Below, piece after piece: positions 44,471 through 52,097 of a DNA stretch of 64,000 nucleotides. The DNA is taken from contig CABZCX010000001.1 of assembly GCA_902524345.1 (NCBI GenBank), forward strand, positions 5,001-69,000, in the 5' to 3' direction. The notes beneath the pieces are model-generated. The model was not told where the DNA came from. It ran no database searches and saw only the letters and a list, made by a program, of their open reading frames with translations. The position numbers and the translations under genes were made by a program. The number at the start of each line of letters is the position of its first letter. Position 1 is the stretch's first letter. The DNA is from an uncultured Pelagibacteraceae bacterium (GTDB lineage: Bacteria > Pseudomonadota > Alphaproteobacteria > Pelagibacterales > Pelagibacteraceae).

Positions 44471-46403
44471 TTTTAATCTCTTTAATAGCTATGTTGTCCT
44501 TTAGTTTTCTAGTTTTGACATAAATATCTTTTTTGCTTGTATCAAATCCTGTTACTTCAACAGTAAAATCTTCCTCTAGAGCAATGAACTCTATTCTATT
44601 TCCCTCTATCACTTTTAAATCTTTAATTTTTTCCTTTTTTGTAACTTTTACAGATCCTTTATTGATTATAAAATGACGATCAGGCGAATAGGCTTGTAGT
44701 GGATTTCCCCTTCTAACATCATAAGCACAAGTTGATCTTACCAGCATTGGAAATTCTTTTTTTTCAGTAGTTGACATTTTTAAAATTTTAAACCCTCCAT
44801 CAATTCTTGAATCCTCAACCATTTTTCTAGCGACAGGCTGCGCCTTTTTTCTTTTTTTTGTAATTTTAGTAATTGATGTTTTTTTTGAAAAATCGAAATC
44901 ATCTATTAAATTTTTTTCCTCTATTATGTCTTCTTCATCCGATATAATCTTTGGAACAAAATTTGAAAATTTATCAAAATCAACTTCATCTTTAGTTTCT
45001 GTAACAATCTTATATGTTTCATTCATGCAATTATTAATTAGTTCAAAAATTCTTTTTGCGTCTTCAAGAAAATAATTTGCATCTATATCTTTATGTAGCG
45101 GGTCGAATTTTAAGTGTGCTTTTCCTTCTGAGTCTCCAAGCATTGTAGAAATATGCTCATCATCCGCCCAGAAATATGCCATACATTTACTGCTAAATTT
45201 AAATCTTTGACTCATTTCAGGTAACTGTAAGAAACCTCTCATGAACAATGCCGGAGTTTTAGTTGTTCCCTCACTACTTTCGCCTCTTTTTAAATGAAAA
45301 TTAAAGTAAGATTTTTCATAACTTTGAGTTTTATAGGGAATTTTTACATACACACGGAATGAAATCGTTTCACCTAAATAATAACTTTTTCTAATTTTCT
45401 CAATATCTTTACTAATTAAATTCTGAAAATTAAGATTTTTATCTATTTGATCATTTTCACTTAAATCTATTTTATAAAAATTGTCATCTGGCAATGATCT
45501 TGCATCATAAATAAAATCAACAAAACTAATATTTAGATTTATTGATTTCAAATGTTGTTTCACATTTGAACTACTTATAATTTCATCATTTATTTCCAAC
45601 TCCATTTTATCAAAAAGAATAGCTGCATAAAATCTTTTAAGATATGAAACTTTCAAATTTTGTAATTTAACTCTTTCATGCGGATAAGGAATAACAACTG
45701 ATAAGCCTGGTTCATTTTTTCTTTTAAGGCCAGTTAATCTCACAAATTCATCTATTTCTTTTTCATCTAAAATTGGAAATGTTTCATTCTTGGTTTGAAT
45801 TTTTTCATTACCTTTAAAAGGAACAGTATAACTTAAATACGGATGGTAGTTATCCTCACCAATAGTTGTTTGACCAGCATGTGCAATACCTCTAAGTAAT
45901 TTTTTATTTGTATTATGTTGAATAGAAAATCCAAAAAAAGCTTTTATATGTGAAGCTATCCAGTAAACGTTTCTGCCCTGTCCTCTTCGACCTAAATCTT
46001 TTCCCGATTTTGATCGAGAAAATGTTAAAAAAAAATGCTGATATCTGTTTCCTCTAGACTTTTCAAAGTCTCCAGTAAGTCCATATGTATTATAATCTTC
46101 AATAATTAAAAAATCTGTTTTTTTTTCGTTAATTTTGTCTTCACGATAACCATCTTCTGAAAGTTTGAGATGATTCTTTAAGTCCAATAAATAATTATCA
46201 AAAAATTTACTATTTTCTAAAGTAACATATCTAATAGATACTTTACCCTTTTTATTTGGGAGAGTTGCATCTATTTTGTTTTGCCCATCTTCATTACCTA
46301 ATGAGGCCGAAATAGGATGTTTTTCAGTATCAAATTCTTCTGCAACTGGATTATCAAATTCTATTCCTGGAAGAACTTGGGGCAACCATTTACCTTTGTT
46401 CAT
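44463..46403 (-). CDS. GHKL ATPase of MORC/MutL-like (paraMORC) type
   Basis: Large ATPase with a Bergerat fold. The second ATP motif reads FLIIEDYNTYGLTG (98-111: Asp 103 and glycines) and the lid motif GRRGQGRNVYWIAS (138-151, GxxGxG). An S5-like region follows at about 230-420 (LSVVIPYPHERV, MELEINDEI, ALFMRGFLQLP). The C-terminus has a Lys-rich linker (about 500-530) and a beta-rich end. MORC/MutL-like GHKL proteins are known from comparative genomics to sit in restriction-modification loci with nucleases and cytosine methyltransferases, which matches the neighbours here. 646 residues. Its role, perhaps a DNA-clamping or remodelling motor, is inferred. Confidence 0.8.
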   Translation of the reverse strand: MNKGKWLPQVLPGIEFDNPVAEEFDTEKHPISASLGNEDGQNKIDATLPNKKGKVSIRYVTLENSKFFDNYLLDLKNHLKLSEDGYREDKINEKKTDFLIIEDYNTYGLTGDFEKSRGNRYQHFFLTFSRSKSGKDLGRRGQGRNVYWIASHIKAFFGFSIQHNTNKKLLRGIAHAGQTTIGEDNYHPYLSYTVPFKGNEKIQTKNETFPILDEKEIDEFVRLTGLKRKNEPGLSVVIPYPHERVKLQNLKVSYLKRFYAAILFDKMELEINDEIISSSNVKQHLKSINLNISFVDFIYDARSLPDDNFYKIDLSENDQIDKNLNFQNLISKDIEKIRKSYYLGETISFRVYVKIPYKTQSYEKSYFNFHLKRGESSEGTTKTPALFMRGFLQLPEMSQRFKFSSKCMAYFWADDEHISTMLGDSEGKAHLKFDPLHKDIDANYFLEDAKRIFELINNCMNETYKIVTETKDEVDFDKFSNFVPKIISDEEDIIEEKNLIDDFDFSKKTSITKITKKRKKAQPVARKMVEDSRIDGGFKILKMSTTEKKEFPMLVRSTCAYDVRRGNPLQAYSPDRHFIINKGSVKVTKKEKIKDLKVIEGNRIEFIALEEDFTVEVTGFDTSKKDIYVKTRKLKDNIAIKEIKNG

Positions 46404-46677
46404 TATAATTCCTTAATTCTCTTTTTATTACCTCAATTTCATTTAAGCATTTTTTTAAAATAAACCTACTTTTCGAAACTTTTATAAATTTTAGTGTATT
46501 AGTTGGTAAATTAAGAATTTTATTTAATATAAATAATATTCTATTATTCTTATAAAACTCTAATTCTGCTTTTTTGGTAAATTCAACACTCTGTAAATAT
46601 ATTGTATAATCTCTTGCAAACTCTTGGGCGTATTGCAATCTATCCTGTAAACAAGAATGGAAATAATCTTTTTTCAA
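46390..46677 (-). CDS. Small island protein of unknown function (95 aa)
   Basis: Basic, helix-rich small protein with Leu/Ile/Phe heptad-like spacing (LDRLQYAQEFARDYTIYL-like N-terminus, then RILFILNKILNLP). No known domain seen. Start is a TTG at 46677, supported by a strong AAAGGAG seven bases upstream, one of the clearer Shine-Dalgarno sites in the island. It overlaps the ATPase start by 14 bases, so the pair is coupled; it could be a small regulator or chaperone of the ATPase. Confidence 0.65.
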   Translation of the reverse strand: MKKDYFHSCLQDRLQYAQEFARDYTIYLQSVEFTKKAELEFYKNNRILFILNKILNLPTNTLKFIKVSKSRFILKKCLNEIEVIKRELRNYNEQR

Positions 46678-46911
46678 TTAAACTCCTTTATAGTTAGTTT
46701 TTAACGCGTGCAAGCTACATAGAAAGAAAGAAAGGTGTAGCTTTGCACGCATTAAAATTTGCATAGTTAACTTGCTAATTGCAACTTTTGAACACAAACA
46801 TAAGACAAAACCAGGATGCACTCTGGCGAGAGGTATTGTAAGTGCTCTATCGATGTTGTTGCTCACCGTGTATGATAACCTCTTCTTTTTAACGTGCATC
46901 AATTCCATAAT
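46678..46911 (-). other. GC-richer segment with weak 76-codon open frame, possible ncRNA
   Basis: This 234-base stretch inside the minus-strand operon is visibly richer in G+C than its neighbours. An open frame of 76 codons (46678-46908) fits between the flanking genes, but its product (Cys/Leu/Ser-rich, ending KLHLSFFLCSLHALKTN) has no protein-like conservation I recognise, and its end is formed by a hairpin. Further short inverted pairs exist on the minus strand (AGAGGTTAT with ATACCTCT). A structured RNA, a small mobile element relic or an unusual small protein are all possible. Confidence 0.35.
46699..46757. repeat. Long imperfect stem-loop
   Basis: Arms 46699-46719 and 46736-46757 form about 20 pairs with one mismatch and one bulge. 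The core is GCGTGCAAGCTACA against TGTAGCTTTGCACGC, and the loop holds a (GAAA)3 repeat on the plus strand. Neither side is followed by a good T-run, so it does not look like a simple intrinsic terminator. Confidence 0.75.
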
Positions 46912-47199
46912 TCATTTTTTTTTAAAATATTGGTCGTAAAGACTTTCTGGTTTCTTTAAATTTTCTACTTTTTTTGAACTTTTATTCCATTTATCCAACA
47001 CATACTCTTTACTCCATTCCTTCATTTTACTTTCTATAATTTTTTTTGCTCCATCGGGAATCTCGTAAACATTTCTGTTAGATAGGTTTCCAACTCCTCT
47101 AAGAGCACTTTTAAGTAAACTCATTCTAAGATTAAAATAGTACTCAAATTTTTCAGAGGGATTTAAATGACTAGTTCTTGTTTTTTTAGGTTTTACCAT
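46912..47199 (-). CDS. Small basic protein heading the island's minus-strand operon (95 aa)
   Basis: Unknown family. Lys/Arg/Ser-rich with LNPSEKFEYYFNLRMSLLKSALRGVGNLSNRN and a helical C-terminal half (GAKKIIESKMKEWSKEYVLDKWN). It is the first gene transcribed leftward from the symmetric promoter at 47224-47269, with an approximately 35-base leader. Its position matches where small controller proteins lie in restriction-modification loci, but no clear helix-turn-helix is visible, so a regulatory role is a guess. Confidence 0.65.
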   Translation of the reverse strand: MVKPKKTRTSHLNPSEKFEYYFNLRMSLLKSALRGVGNLSNRNVYEIPDGAKKIIESKMKEWSKEYVLDKWNKSSKKVENLKKPESLYDQYFKKK

Positions 47200-47223
47200 A
47201 AATTTACCTTATATAATATCCAT

Positions 47224-47269
47224 TTGACATTCTCACAGAACATATATATATCTTCTGTGGAAATGTCAA
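47224..47269. promoter_or_regulatory. Symmetric bidirectional promoter/operator of the methyltransferase island
   Basis: A 17-bp inverted repeat (TTGACATTCTCACAGAA and TTCTGTGGAAATGTCAA, 15 of 17 positions symmetric) with a 12-base AT spacer. Each strand reads TTGACA, a 17-base spacer, then TATATC (plus) or TATATG (minus), so two overlapping promoters point outward, one to the methyltransferase and one to the minus-strand operon. The right arm contains the methyltransferase ATG (47263), which predicts an mRNA with almost no leader. Two polymerases could not bind at once. Confidence 0.75.
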
Positions 47270-48474
47270 GAGAGAATAAGATAAAAATTGCTGAATTATT
47301 TTGTGGGGCTGGCGGTTTTGCTGAAGGAGCTAAAAAAGCTGGTTTTGAGCATATTTGGGGTGTTGATATTCATAAAGACTCCTGTGAGACCTTTAAAAAC
47401 AATCAAAAATGTGAGGCCTTTCACGAAAAAATAGAGGATTTTTCAAAGCCAAAAAGGCTTAAAAAAATAAGGAAAGATTTTGGAAAAATTAATGGTCTTC
47501 TTTTCGGATTCCCCTGCAATGATTTTAGTTTAGTTGGAAAAAATAAAAAAATGGAGGGTGAATTTGGAGGTTTATATACATACGCATGTGATGTATTAAA
47601 TTTTTTTGAACCAGAATTCTTTGTTGCAGAAAACGTTACTTCTTTAAGTAAAAAATTAAAACTTAACTCACCGCGCACGGTAATAGTAGAAGATGAATTT
47701 AATAAAGAAGAACTACAAAATCAGAATTATCAAAATTTTAAAAAAATAATGGGTGATTTAGCTAATTGTTCTAAGCATGGATATAGAATATATGCTGATA
47801 ATTATAAGTTTGAAGAATATGGAATTCCACAAACAAGACATAGAATTATACTAGTTGGTTTTAAAGGTGATTTTTTTGATAAAAATAACATTAACTTTGA
47901 AAAGCCAAAAAAAATAGAGGGATCTTATATCACTTGTAAAAAAGCTCTCCAAAAAATACCTAAATGGGCAAAACACCAAGAACTCACAAATCATGATGAA
48001 AGGGTTATACGAAGATTGAAAAAGACAGCTGAAGGTAAAAATGTTTGGGATTTAGGTGATGATAAAGATGGTCTCCCTGGAGTTAAAAAAGCAAGAATGA
48101 GCCATATCTATAAAAGACTAGATAGTTCAAAACCTGCCTACACTGTTACAGGAAGTGGAGGTGGTGGAACACATGTATATCATTATAAAGAAAATAGAGC
48201 TTTAACGAATAGAGAAAGAGCAAGATTACAAACTTTTCCTGACAAATATAACTTTGTTGGTGGAAAAGAGTCTATCAGAAGACAAATTGGGATGGCTGTA
48301 CCTGTATTGGGAGCAGAAAAAATAATGAAAGCTGTCAAAAAAGCACTAAAAAAAAATAAGAAACAAATGCCTTTTCATCACGACTGGATGATAAAAGCAA
48401 AAGGTAAAGATTTATACTTTACAGGAAAAGAGGGAGTAGGGCCACAAATGAGTTTTGATTTTAATAATTCTTGA
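47263..48474 (+). CDS. dcm: DNA (cytosine-5) methyltransferase
   Basis: SAM-dependent C5 cytosine methylase. Motif I AELFCGAGGFAEGAKKAGF, catalytic Cys in motif IV GFPCNDFSLVG, motif VI AENVTS, motif VIII QTRHRIILVGF and motifs IX-X RLQTFPDKYNFVGG with QIGMAVPVLGAEKI are all present. 403 residues from ATG 47263; a longer frame from 47167 is less likely because it would run through the promoter. The target-recognition region lies between VIII and IX and its site cannot be deduced. It is divergent from the operon with the GHKL ATPase and Vsr. Confidence 0.93.
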   Translation: MSRENKIKIAELFCGAGGFAEGAKKAGFEHIWGVDIHKDSCETFKNNQKCEAFHEKIEDFSKPKRLKKIRKDFGKINGLLFGFPCNDFSLVGKNKKMEGEFGGLYTYACDVLNFFEPEFFVAENVTSLSKKLKLNSPRTVIVEDEFNKEELQNQNYQNFKKIMGDLANCSKHGYRIYADNYKFEEYGIPQTRHRIILVGFKGDFFDKNNINFEKPKKIEGSYITCKKALQKIPKWAKHQELTNHDERVIRRLKKTAEGKNVWDLGDDKDGLPGVKKARMSHIYKRLDSSKPAYTVTGSGGGGTHVYHYKENRALTNRERARLQTFPDKYNFVGGKESIRRQIGMAVPVLGAEKIMKAVKKALKKNKKQMPFHHDWMIKAKGKDLYFTGKEGVGPQMSFDFNNS

Positions 48475-48487
48475 TAGATTAAATAAT

Positions 48488-48619
48488 ATGGATTTAATAT
48501 TTATCTTTAAAATAATTGTAGTAATAGGAATCATAGTTGGACTTTATGCAATTATCAGAAATTTGGATATTATAAAAATTATTCTTATTTACTTTAAAGA
48601 CAAATTATTTGGTAAGTAA
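48488..48619 (+). CDS. Possible small single-span membrane protein (43 aa)
   Basis: Short frame 13 bases after dcm. The product has one hydrophobic stretch (about residues 3-24, LIFIFKIIVVIGIIVGLYAII) followed by a basic C-terminus (KDKLFGK). It overlaps the 3' end of hisG on the other strand by 15 bases. AT-rich DNA makes such frames easily, so this is only a candidate; no clear Shine-Dalgarno is present. Confidence 0.4.
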   Translation: MDLIFIFKIIVVIGIIVGLYAIIRNLDIIKIILIYFKDKLFGK

Positions 48620-49294
48620 TCTTATTAAACTTTTTAACCCCTTTTTCTTCTTACTTTTCTTTGAGCTAAATATACAAGCTTGAGACTTTAATATTTGTCC
48701 ATCATTTAAAGTTCTAAGATTGTTTTGTTTAAGTGTAGTTCCTGAGCTTGTGATATCAGATATAAGCTGAGCAGTATTCATTGCACACATCAATTCAGTA
48801 CTACCAAGTGACTTAACAATGGTAAAGTTAGTGACACCTCGTGAATAAAGAAATTCTCGTGTAAGATTTACGTACTTCGTTCCAATTTTTAATAAAGATT
48901 TATTACTTTTTTTGTAATTCTCTGCAACCTCATCAAGATCTAAAGTGGTAAATAAGTCAATAAATTCGTTTGGACAAGCAAGAACTAAGGTTGCAAAACC
49001 AAAATTAAGCTTTTTTTCCAATTTTATATTTTTTTGAATATTAATCTCAGACTCTTTCAAGAGATCTAATCCACTAATCCCAATATCTAAATTACCAATA
49101 GATAATTGATCTAAAATTTCTCTTGCATGCATAAATGAAACTGAAATATTAGGTCTTCCTTTGATTTTACCTATCAATTCTCTTTTGCCTCTTTCAAAAA
49201 AAATTCTCAGTTTCTTTTTTTTTAATACTTTCTCGGAATCTTCTTTGAGTCTACCCTTAGATACAATTCCTATCTTAATTTTTTCTTTATTCAT
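48605..49294 (-). CDS. hisG: ATP phosphoribosyltransferase, short catalytic subunit
   Basis: First step of histidine synthesis: ATP plus PRPP to phosphoribosyl-ATP. It starts MNKEKIKIGIVSKGRL and contains GNLDIGISGLDLL and the PRPP loop region with ELMCAMNTAQLISDITSSGTTL. 229 residues from ATG 49294, the short HisG-S form lacking the C-terminal ACT-like domain, which needs HisZ as regulatory partner. hisZ lies directly upstream, overlapping by 8 bases, so the complex is encoded together. Confidence 0.93.
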   Translation of the reverse strand: MNKEKIKIGIVSKGRLKEDSEKVLKKKKLRIFFERGKRELIGKIKGRPNISVSFMHAREILDQLSIGNLDIGISGLDLLKESEINIQKNIKLEKKLNFGFATLVLACPNEFIDLFTTLDLDEVAENYKKSNKSLLKIGTKYVNLTREFLYSRGVTNFTIVKSLGSTELMCAMNTAQLISDITSSGTTLKQNNLRTLNDGQILKSQACIFSSKKSKKKKGLKSLIRLLTK

Positions 49295-50348
49295 AAACCC
49301 CAAGATTGATTGCAGCACCTACAGCAGGTATATTTTTTAAACCCAGATTTTTTTGTGCCATATTATTATAGCGACCTCCTGCAATATAAGTCTTCGTCTT
49401 ATTTTTGAGCTTTATATCTATTGAAAAATTGAATGAGTCGTAATACTCAACTTCTTTACCTCGACCATTGCTGGCTGAAAATTCATACTTAAGATTTTTT
49501 TGATTAAAATTAGTAATTGGAAAAAAATCTTTGCCGACAAATATATTCAAATTATATTTTTTAAAAAATCTATTCAATTTTTCTGGGGCATCTTTTAAAG
49601 ATGTTTTAATTTTTAGAAATTCTTTAATAACTTTAGCACTATACTTTCCTGTTTTTGTTGTTCTTGGATTAATCACTTTACTTTCATATCTGGAAAGTAT
49701 TTCTTTATACGATCTTCCAGCAATCATCCTATTTGGGTTGTCCTTTTTCATTTTAAGATAGATTTTATGATCAGCAGAAACTACAAAAGGATCGATATCT
49801 AGATTACTTTCTAATCTTTTTAAAAGTTCTAAAAAATATTTTTCATTCCAGTAAAATTTGATAAGACGATTTTGCCATCTAGGTACGACTGGAAGTTTTC
49901 TAATTAAAAGTTCAAATAATTTAAAATTACCAATTTTTATTGTTGCCTTTTTAAATCCTGAGGTTTTCAACATTTTTATTGAGGTATCAATAATTTCCTT
50001 GTCATCTTTTTTTTCATCTTTTGATGAAAAAATCTCTATTCCTATTTGATCAATAACTGTTTTTTTATTATTATAAGATTTTCTAAAAGCGTTGCCTGAG
50101 TAAAAAATTTTTTCTCTTTTGTCGATATCTTTTTGTGCATAATACAAAATTGCTGAAAGGCTAAGATCAGGATTTAGTGCAAATTCTTTACCTTCAGGAT
50201 TATTAAAAGAGAACAAATATTTTCTAAAATTTTCACCTGATTTTTGAAGAATATGACTTGCCTCAATTACTGGAGGTAATTCAATAAACTTAAATCCTCT
50301 AGACTTAATAGTTTTAAGGATTTTATTAGATAAACTTTTGGATTTCAT
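49287..50348 (-). CDS. hisZ: ATP phosphoribosyltransferase regulatory subunit
   Basis: HisRS-like protein without aminoacylation activity that binds HisG-S and confers histidine feedback. It aligns with the class II synthetase core (FIELPPVIEASHILQKSG, LNPDLSLSAILYY, YIAGGRYNNM near the C-terminus) but lacks a full HisRS set of motifs and the anticodon-binding domain. 353 residues. It sits between hisS and hisG with overlaps of 23 and 8 bases. Confidence 0.9.
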   Translation of the reverse strand: MKSKSLSNKILKTIKSRGFKFIELPPVIEASHILQKSGENFRKYLFSFNNPEGKEFALNPDLSLSAILYYAQKDIDKREKIFYSGNAFRKSYNNKKTVIDQIGIEIFSSKDEKKDDKEIIDTSIKMLKTSGFKKATIKIGNFKLFELLIRKLPVVPRWQNRLIKFYWNEKYFLELLKRLESNLDIDPFVVSADHKIYLKMKKDNPNRMIAGRSYKEILSRYESKVINPRTTKTGKYSAKVIKEFLKIKTSLKDAPEKLNRFFKKYNLNIFVGKDFFPITNFNQKNLKYEFSASNGRGKEVEYYDSFNFSIDIKLKNKTKTYIAGGRYNNMAQKNLGLKNIPAVGAAINLGVYE

Positions 50349-51732
50349 TAACTAATTTCTCTTTGGTGGTTGTAAATTCATTCTTATCCTTTTCTCCTTG
50401 GATAACTTTAAATTTGATTAAATTTTTCTCAATTTCCTCTTGCCCTATAATCACTGCTACTGGACTTAAATTTTTATCACAATACTGAAACTGTTTTGAT
50501 AATTTTAAATTATTGCCTGGATAAATTTCACTATTAATATTTTTATTCCTAAGAATTTTCAATACTTCATAATACTGCGGATAAAAATTTTCATCTAAAA
50601 CCAAAATAACAACTGGCCTTTGTGTTTGATTAAATATTTTATCTTTAAATTGATCAACAATAAATGCTACTCGATCAACTCCGATAGATGCCCCAGAGCC
50701 ATCTAAATCTACTCCAAATCTAGAGGTAAGTTTAGAGAATCTGCCACCACTTGCACAACTGATACCCCCCATATCTATTGTTTTTCCTTTATTATCTTTC
50801 AATTGTAAATTTTGTATATTTGTTTCTACCGCAAACGAACTGTAATACGAAAGTCCTCTTTGAATATCCATTGATAATTCAATACAATTCAGAAAATCTC
50901 CATAAGATGCTTGATCTAAAAGTTTAGATAGTTCATCAATGCCATCTAAAGAAAGAGAATTTTTCAAAACTGCCTTAAGTTCTTTTAAATTATTTATTTT
51001 TAAAAAATTTATTATTTCATCAATTTGCCCCTCTGAAAGTCCACATCCTTTAGTAAATGCCCCTGAACTATCTGTACGTCCTTTACCTAATAAATCTCTT
51101 ACTGATTTTAAACCTAATCTTGATTTTTTATCTATTGATCTTGAGATTTGTTGGATTTTTTTAGGATCTGTAATTTTAAGATTATTACTAATTAAGCCCT
51201 GAATAATTTTCAAATTTGTTATGCCAATTTTAAATTGATTTTTTTTAAAACCAATTTGAGTAAAAATATCTGCAATTAAATTACAAATTTCAGCATCAAC
51301 TTGTGGCTGATTTGAATTACCTAAAATATCAAAATCTGCTTGGAAAAATTCTCTCAAGCGCATATTTGGGCTTGGCTTTTCTTGCCTCCATACATTTCCC
51401 ATTCTATAGTTCTTAAAAGTACCTGGCAAATCTCTATAATTAGTAGCTACATATCGAGTCATTTGTGATGTCAAATCATATCGAAGCATCAACGACTCTT
51501 TTTCATTTTCAAATAAGAATACATCACTCATCTGATTAGATTGATCTTCTGATAAATATGATCCAATTTGAGAGGATATCTCTAAAGATGGCTGGCTAAT
51601 CTCTTGGTAACCATATCTTTGATAATTATCCTCAATAATTTGAATAATTCTTTTTTTTGTGTAAAGAAAATCGCCACTTAAGTCTCTAAAACCTGGACCT
51701 AAAGTTGGTTTAATTTTTTTTCTATCACTCAT
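50326..51732 (-). CDS. hisS: Histidyl-tRNA synthetase
   Basis: Charges tRNA-His. Class II core with motif 2 WRQEKPSPNMRLREFFQADFD and the HisA-like motifs GRFSKLTSRFG and IGVDRV, plus a C-terminal anticodon-binding domain (VVILVLDENFYPQYYEV). Start at 51732 (MSDRKKIKPT); the upstream extension would translate tRNA-His and is rejected. 468 residues. The motif 2 loop differs from the classic RRERPQ type, in line with alphaproteobacterial enzymes that read a tRNA without G-1. It lies 23 bases after tRNA-His. Confidence 0.93.
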   Translation of the reverse strand: MSDRKKIKPTLGPGFRDLSGDFLYTKKRIIQIIEDNYQRYGYQEISQPSLEISSQIGSYLSEDQSNQMSDVFLFENEKESLMLRYDLTSQMTRYVATNYRDLPGTFKNYRMGNVWRQEKPSPNMRLREFFQADFDILGNSNQPQVDAEICNLIADIFTQIGFKKNQFKIGITNLKIIQGLISNNLKITDPKKIQQISRSIDKKSRLGLKSVRDLLGKGRTDSSGAFTKGCGLSEGQIDEIINFLKINNLKELKAVLKNSLSLDGIDELSKLLDQASYGDFLNCIELSMDIQRGLSYYSSFAVETNIQNLQLKDNKGKTIDMGGISCASGGRFSKLTSRFGVDLDGSGASIGVDRVAFIVDQFKDKIFNQTQRPVVILVLDENFYPQYYEVLKILRNKNINSEIYPGNNLKLSKQFQYCDKNLSPVAVIIGQEEIEKNLIKFKVIQGEKDKNEFTTTKEKLVNEIQKFI

Positions 51733-51755
51733 TTTTAACGTCCTCCAAGACGTTG

Positions 51756-51830
51756 TGGTACCGCCTCTTGGAATTGAACCAAGATTGAGAGTTCCACAAA
51801 CTCCAGAATTAACCATTATTCGAAGGCGGC
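51756..51830 (-). tRNA. tRNA-His (anticodon GUG), lacking G-1
   Basis: 75 nt with encoded CCA. Acceptor GCCGCCT pairs with AGGCGGT, giving a G1-U72 wobble, and discriminator A73. The anticodon loop is TTGTGGA with GTG, and the T-loop is TTCAATT. The base at -1 is T, not G, and A73 replaces C73. This matches the special alphaproteobacterial tRNA-His. It is immediately upstream of hisS on the same strand, 23 bases apart. Confidence 0.95.
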
Positions 51831-51896
51831 ATCCTTTATTATTTTATATTATTTTATGTGGATTTAAAATTATAATGTAACGATTAAATGCTAGCT

Positions 51897-51998
51897 TTAG
51901 CCAGCATGGAAATGAGCATGCGCAACTTTGTTAGTTCCTTTAAGGGCTTTTCTTAAAGTACATTTTATTGCTAATCTATTTAACTCAATTTTTTTCAT
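51897..51998 (-). CDS. Possible micro-protein (33 aa)
   Basis: Small frame between csp and tRNA-His. The product is basic with a His-rich end (KKIELNRLAIKC at the start, then VAHAHFHAG) and uses more C/G than random AT-rich spacer. It lies downstream of the csp terminator; upstream on the minus strand TTGCAT and TAAAAA with 16 bases between could be a weak promoter giving a short leader. No family recognised. The surrounding 51733-52097 region holds otherwise only tRNA-His and this terminator. Confidence 0.4.
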   Translation of the reverse strand: MKKIELNRLAIKCTLRKALKGTNKVAHAHFHAG

Positions 51999-52042
51999 TA
52001 TTTGCTTTTTAGACAAAAAAAATAATAATGCAACCCATAAAG

Positions 52043-52083
52043 CAAAAAGGACGTTTTACTAATATCTTATAAATAAAACGCCC
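52043..52083 (-). terminator. Intrinsic terminator after csp
   Basis: On the minus strand, GGGCGTTTTA and TAAAACGTCC form a 10-pair stem (one G-T pair) with a 15-base loop, followed by TTTTTGC. It starts 15 bases after the csp stop codon and is the clearest rho-independent terminator in the window. Confidence 0.85.
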
Positions 52084-52097
52084 CTCAGAATTTTAAA

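Noticed and set aside
46678-46757. Retron-like or integron attC-like element
   Set aside because: The long hairpin raised the idea, but there is no reverse transcriptase or integrase nearby and no attC core sites are recognisable.
46699-46757. Intrinsic terminator
   Set aside because: The stem is strong, but neither strand has a following T-run, and operon genes continue immediately downstream.
47167-47262. Longer start for the cytosine methyltransferase
   Set aside because: The extra 32 residues would cross the symmetric promoter and the divergent gene start, and they are not methyltransferase-like; the ATG at 47263 puts motif I at the normal position.
51733-51831. N-terminal extension of HisRS, and a possible tmRNA fragment
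   Set aside because: The extension translates a perfect tRNA-His cloverleaf with GUG anticodon and CCA. A tmRNA acceptor piece was considered because of the T-arm and CCA, but the anticodon arm settles it as tRNA-His.
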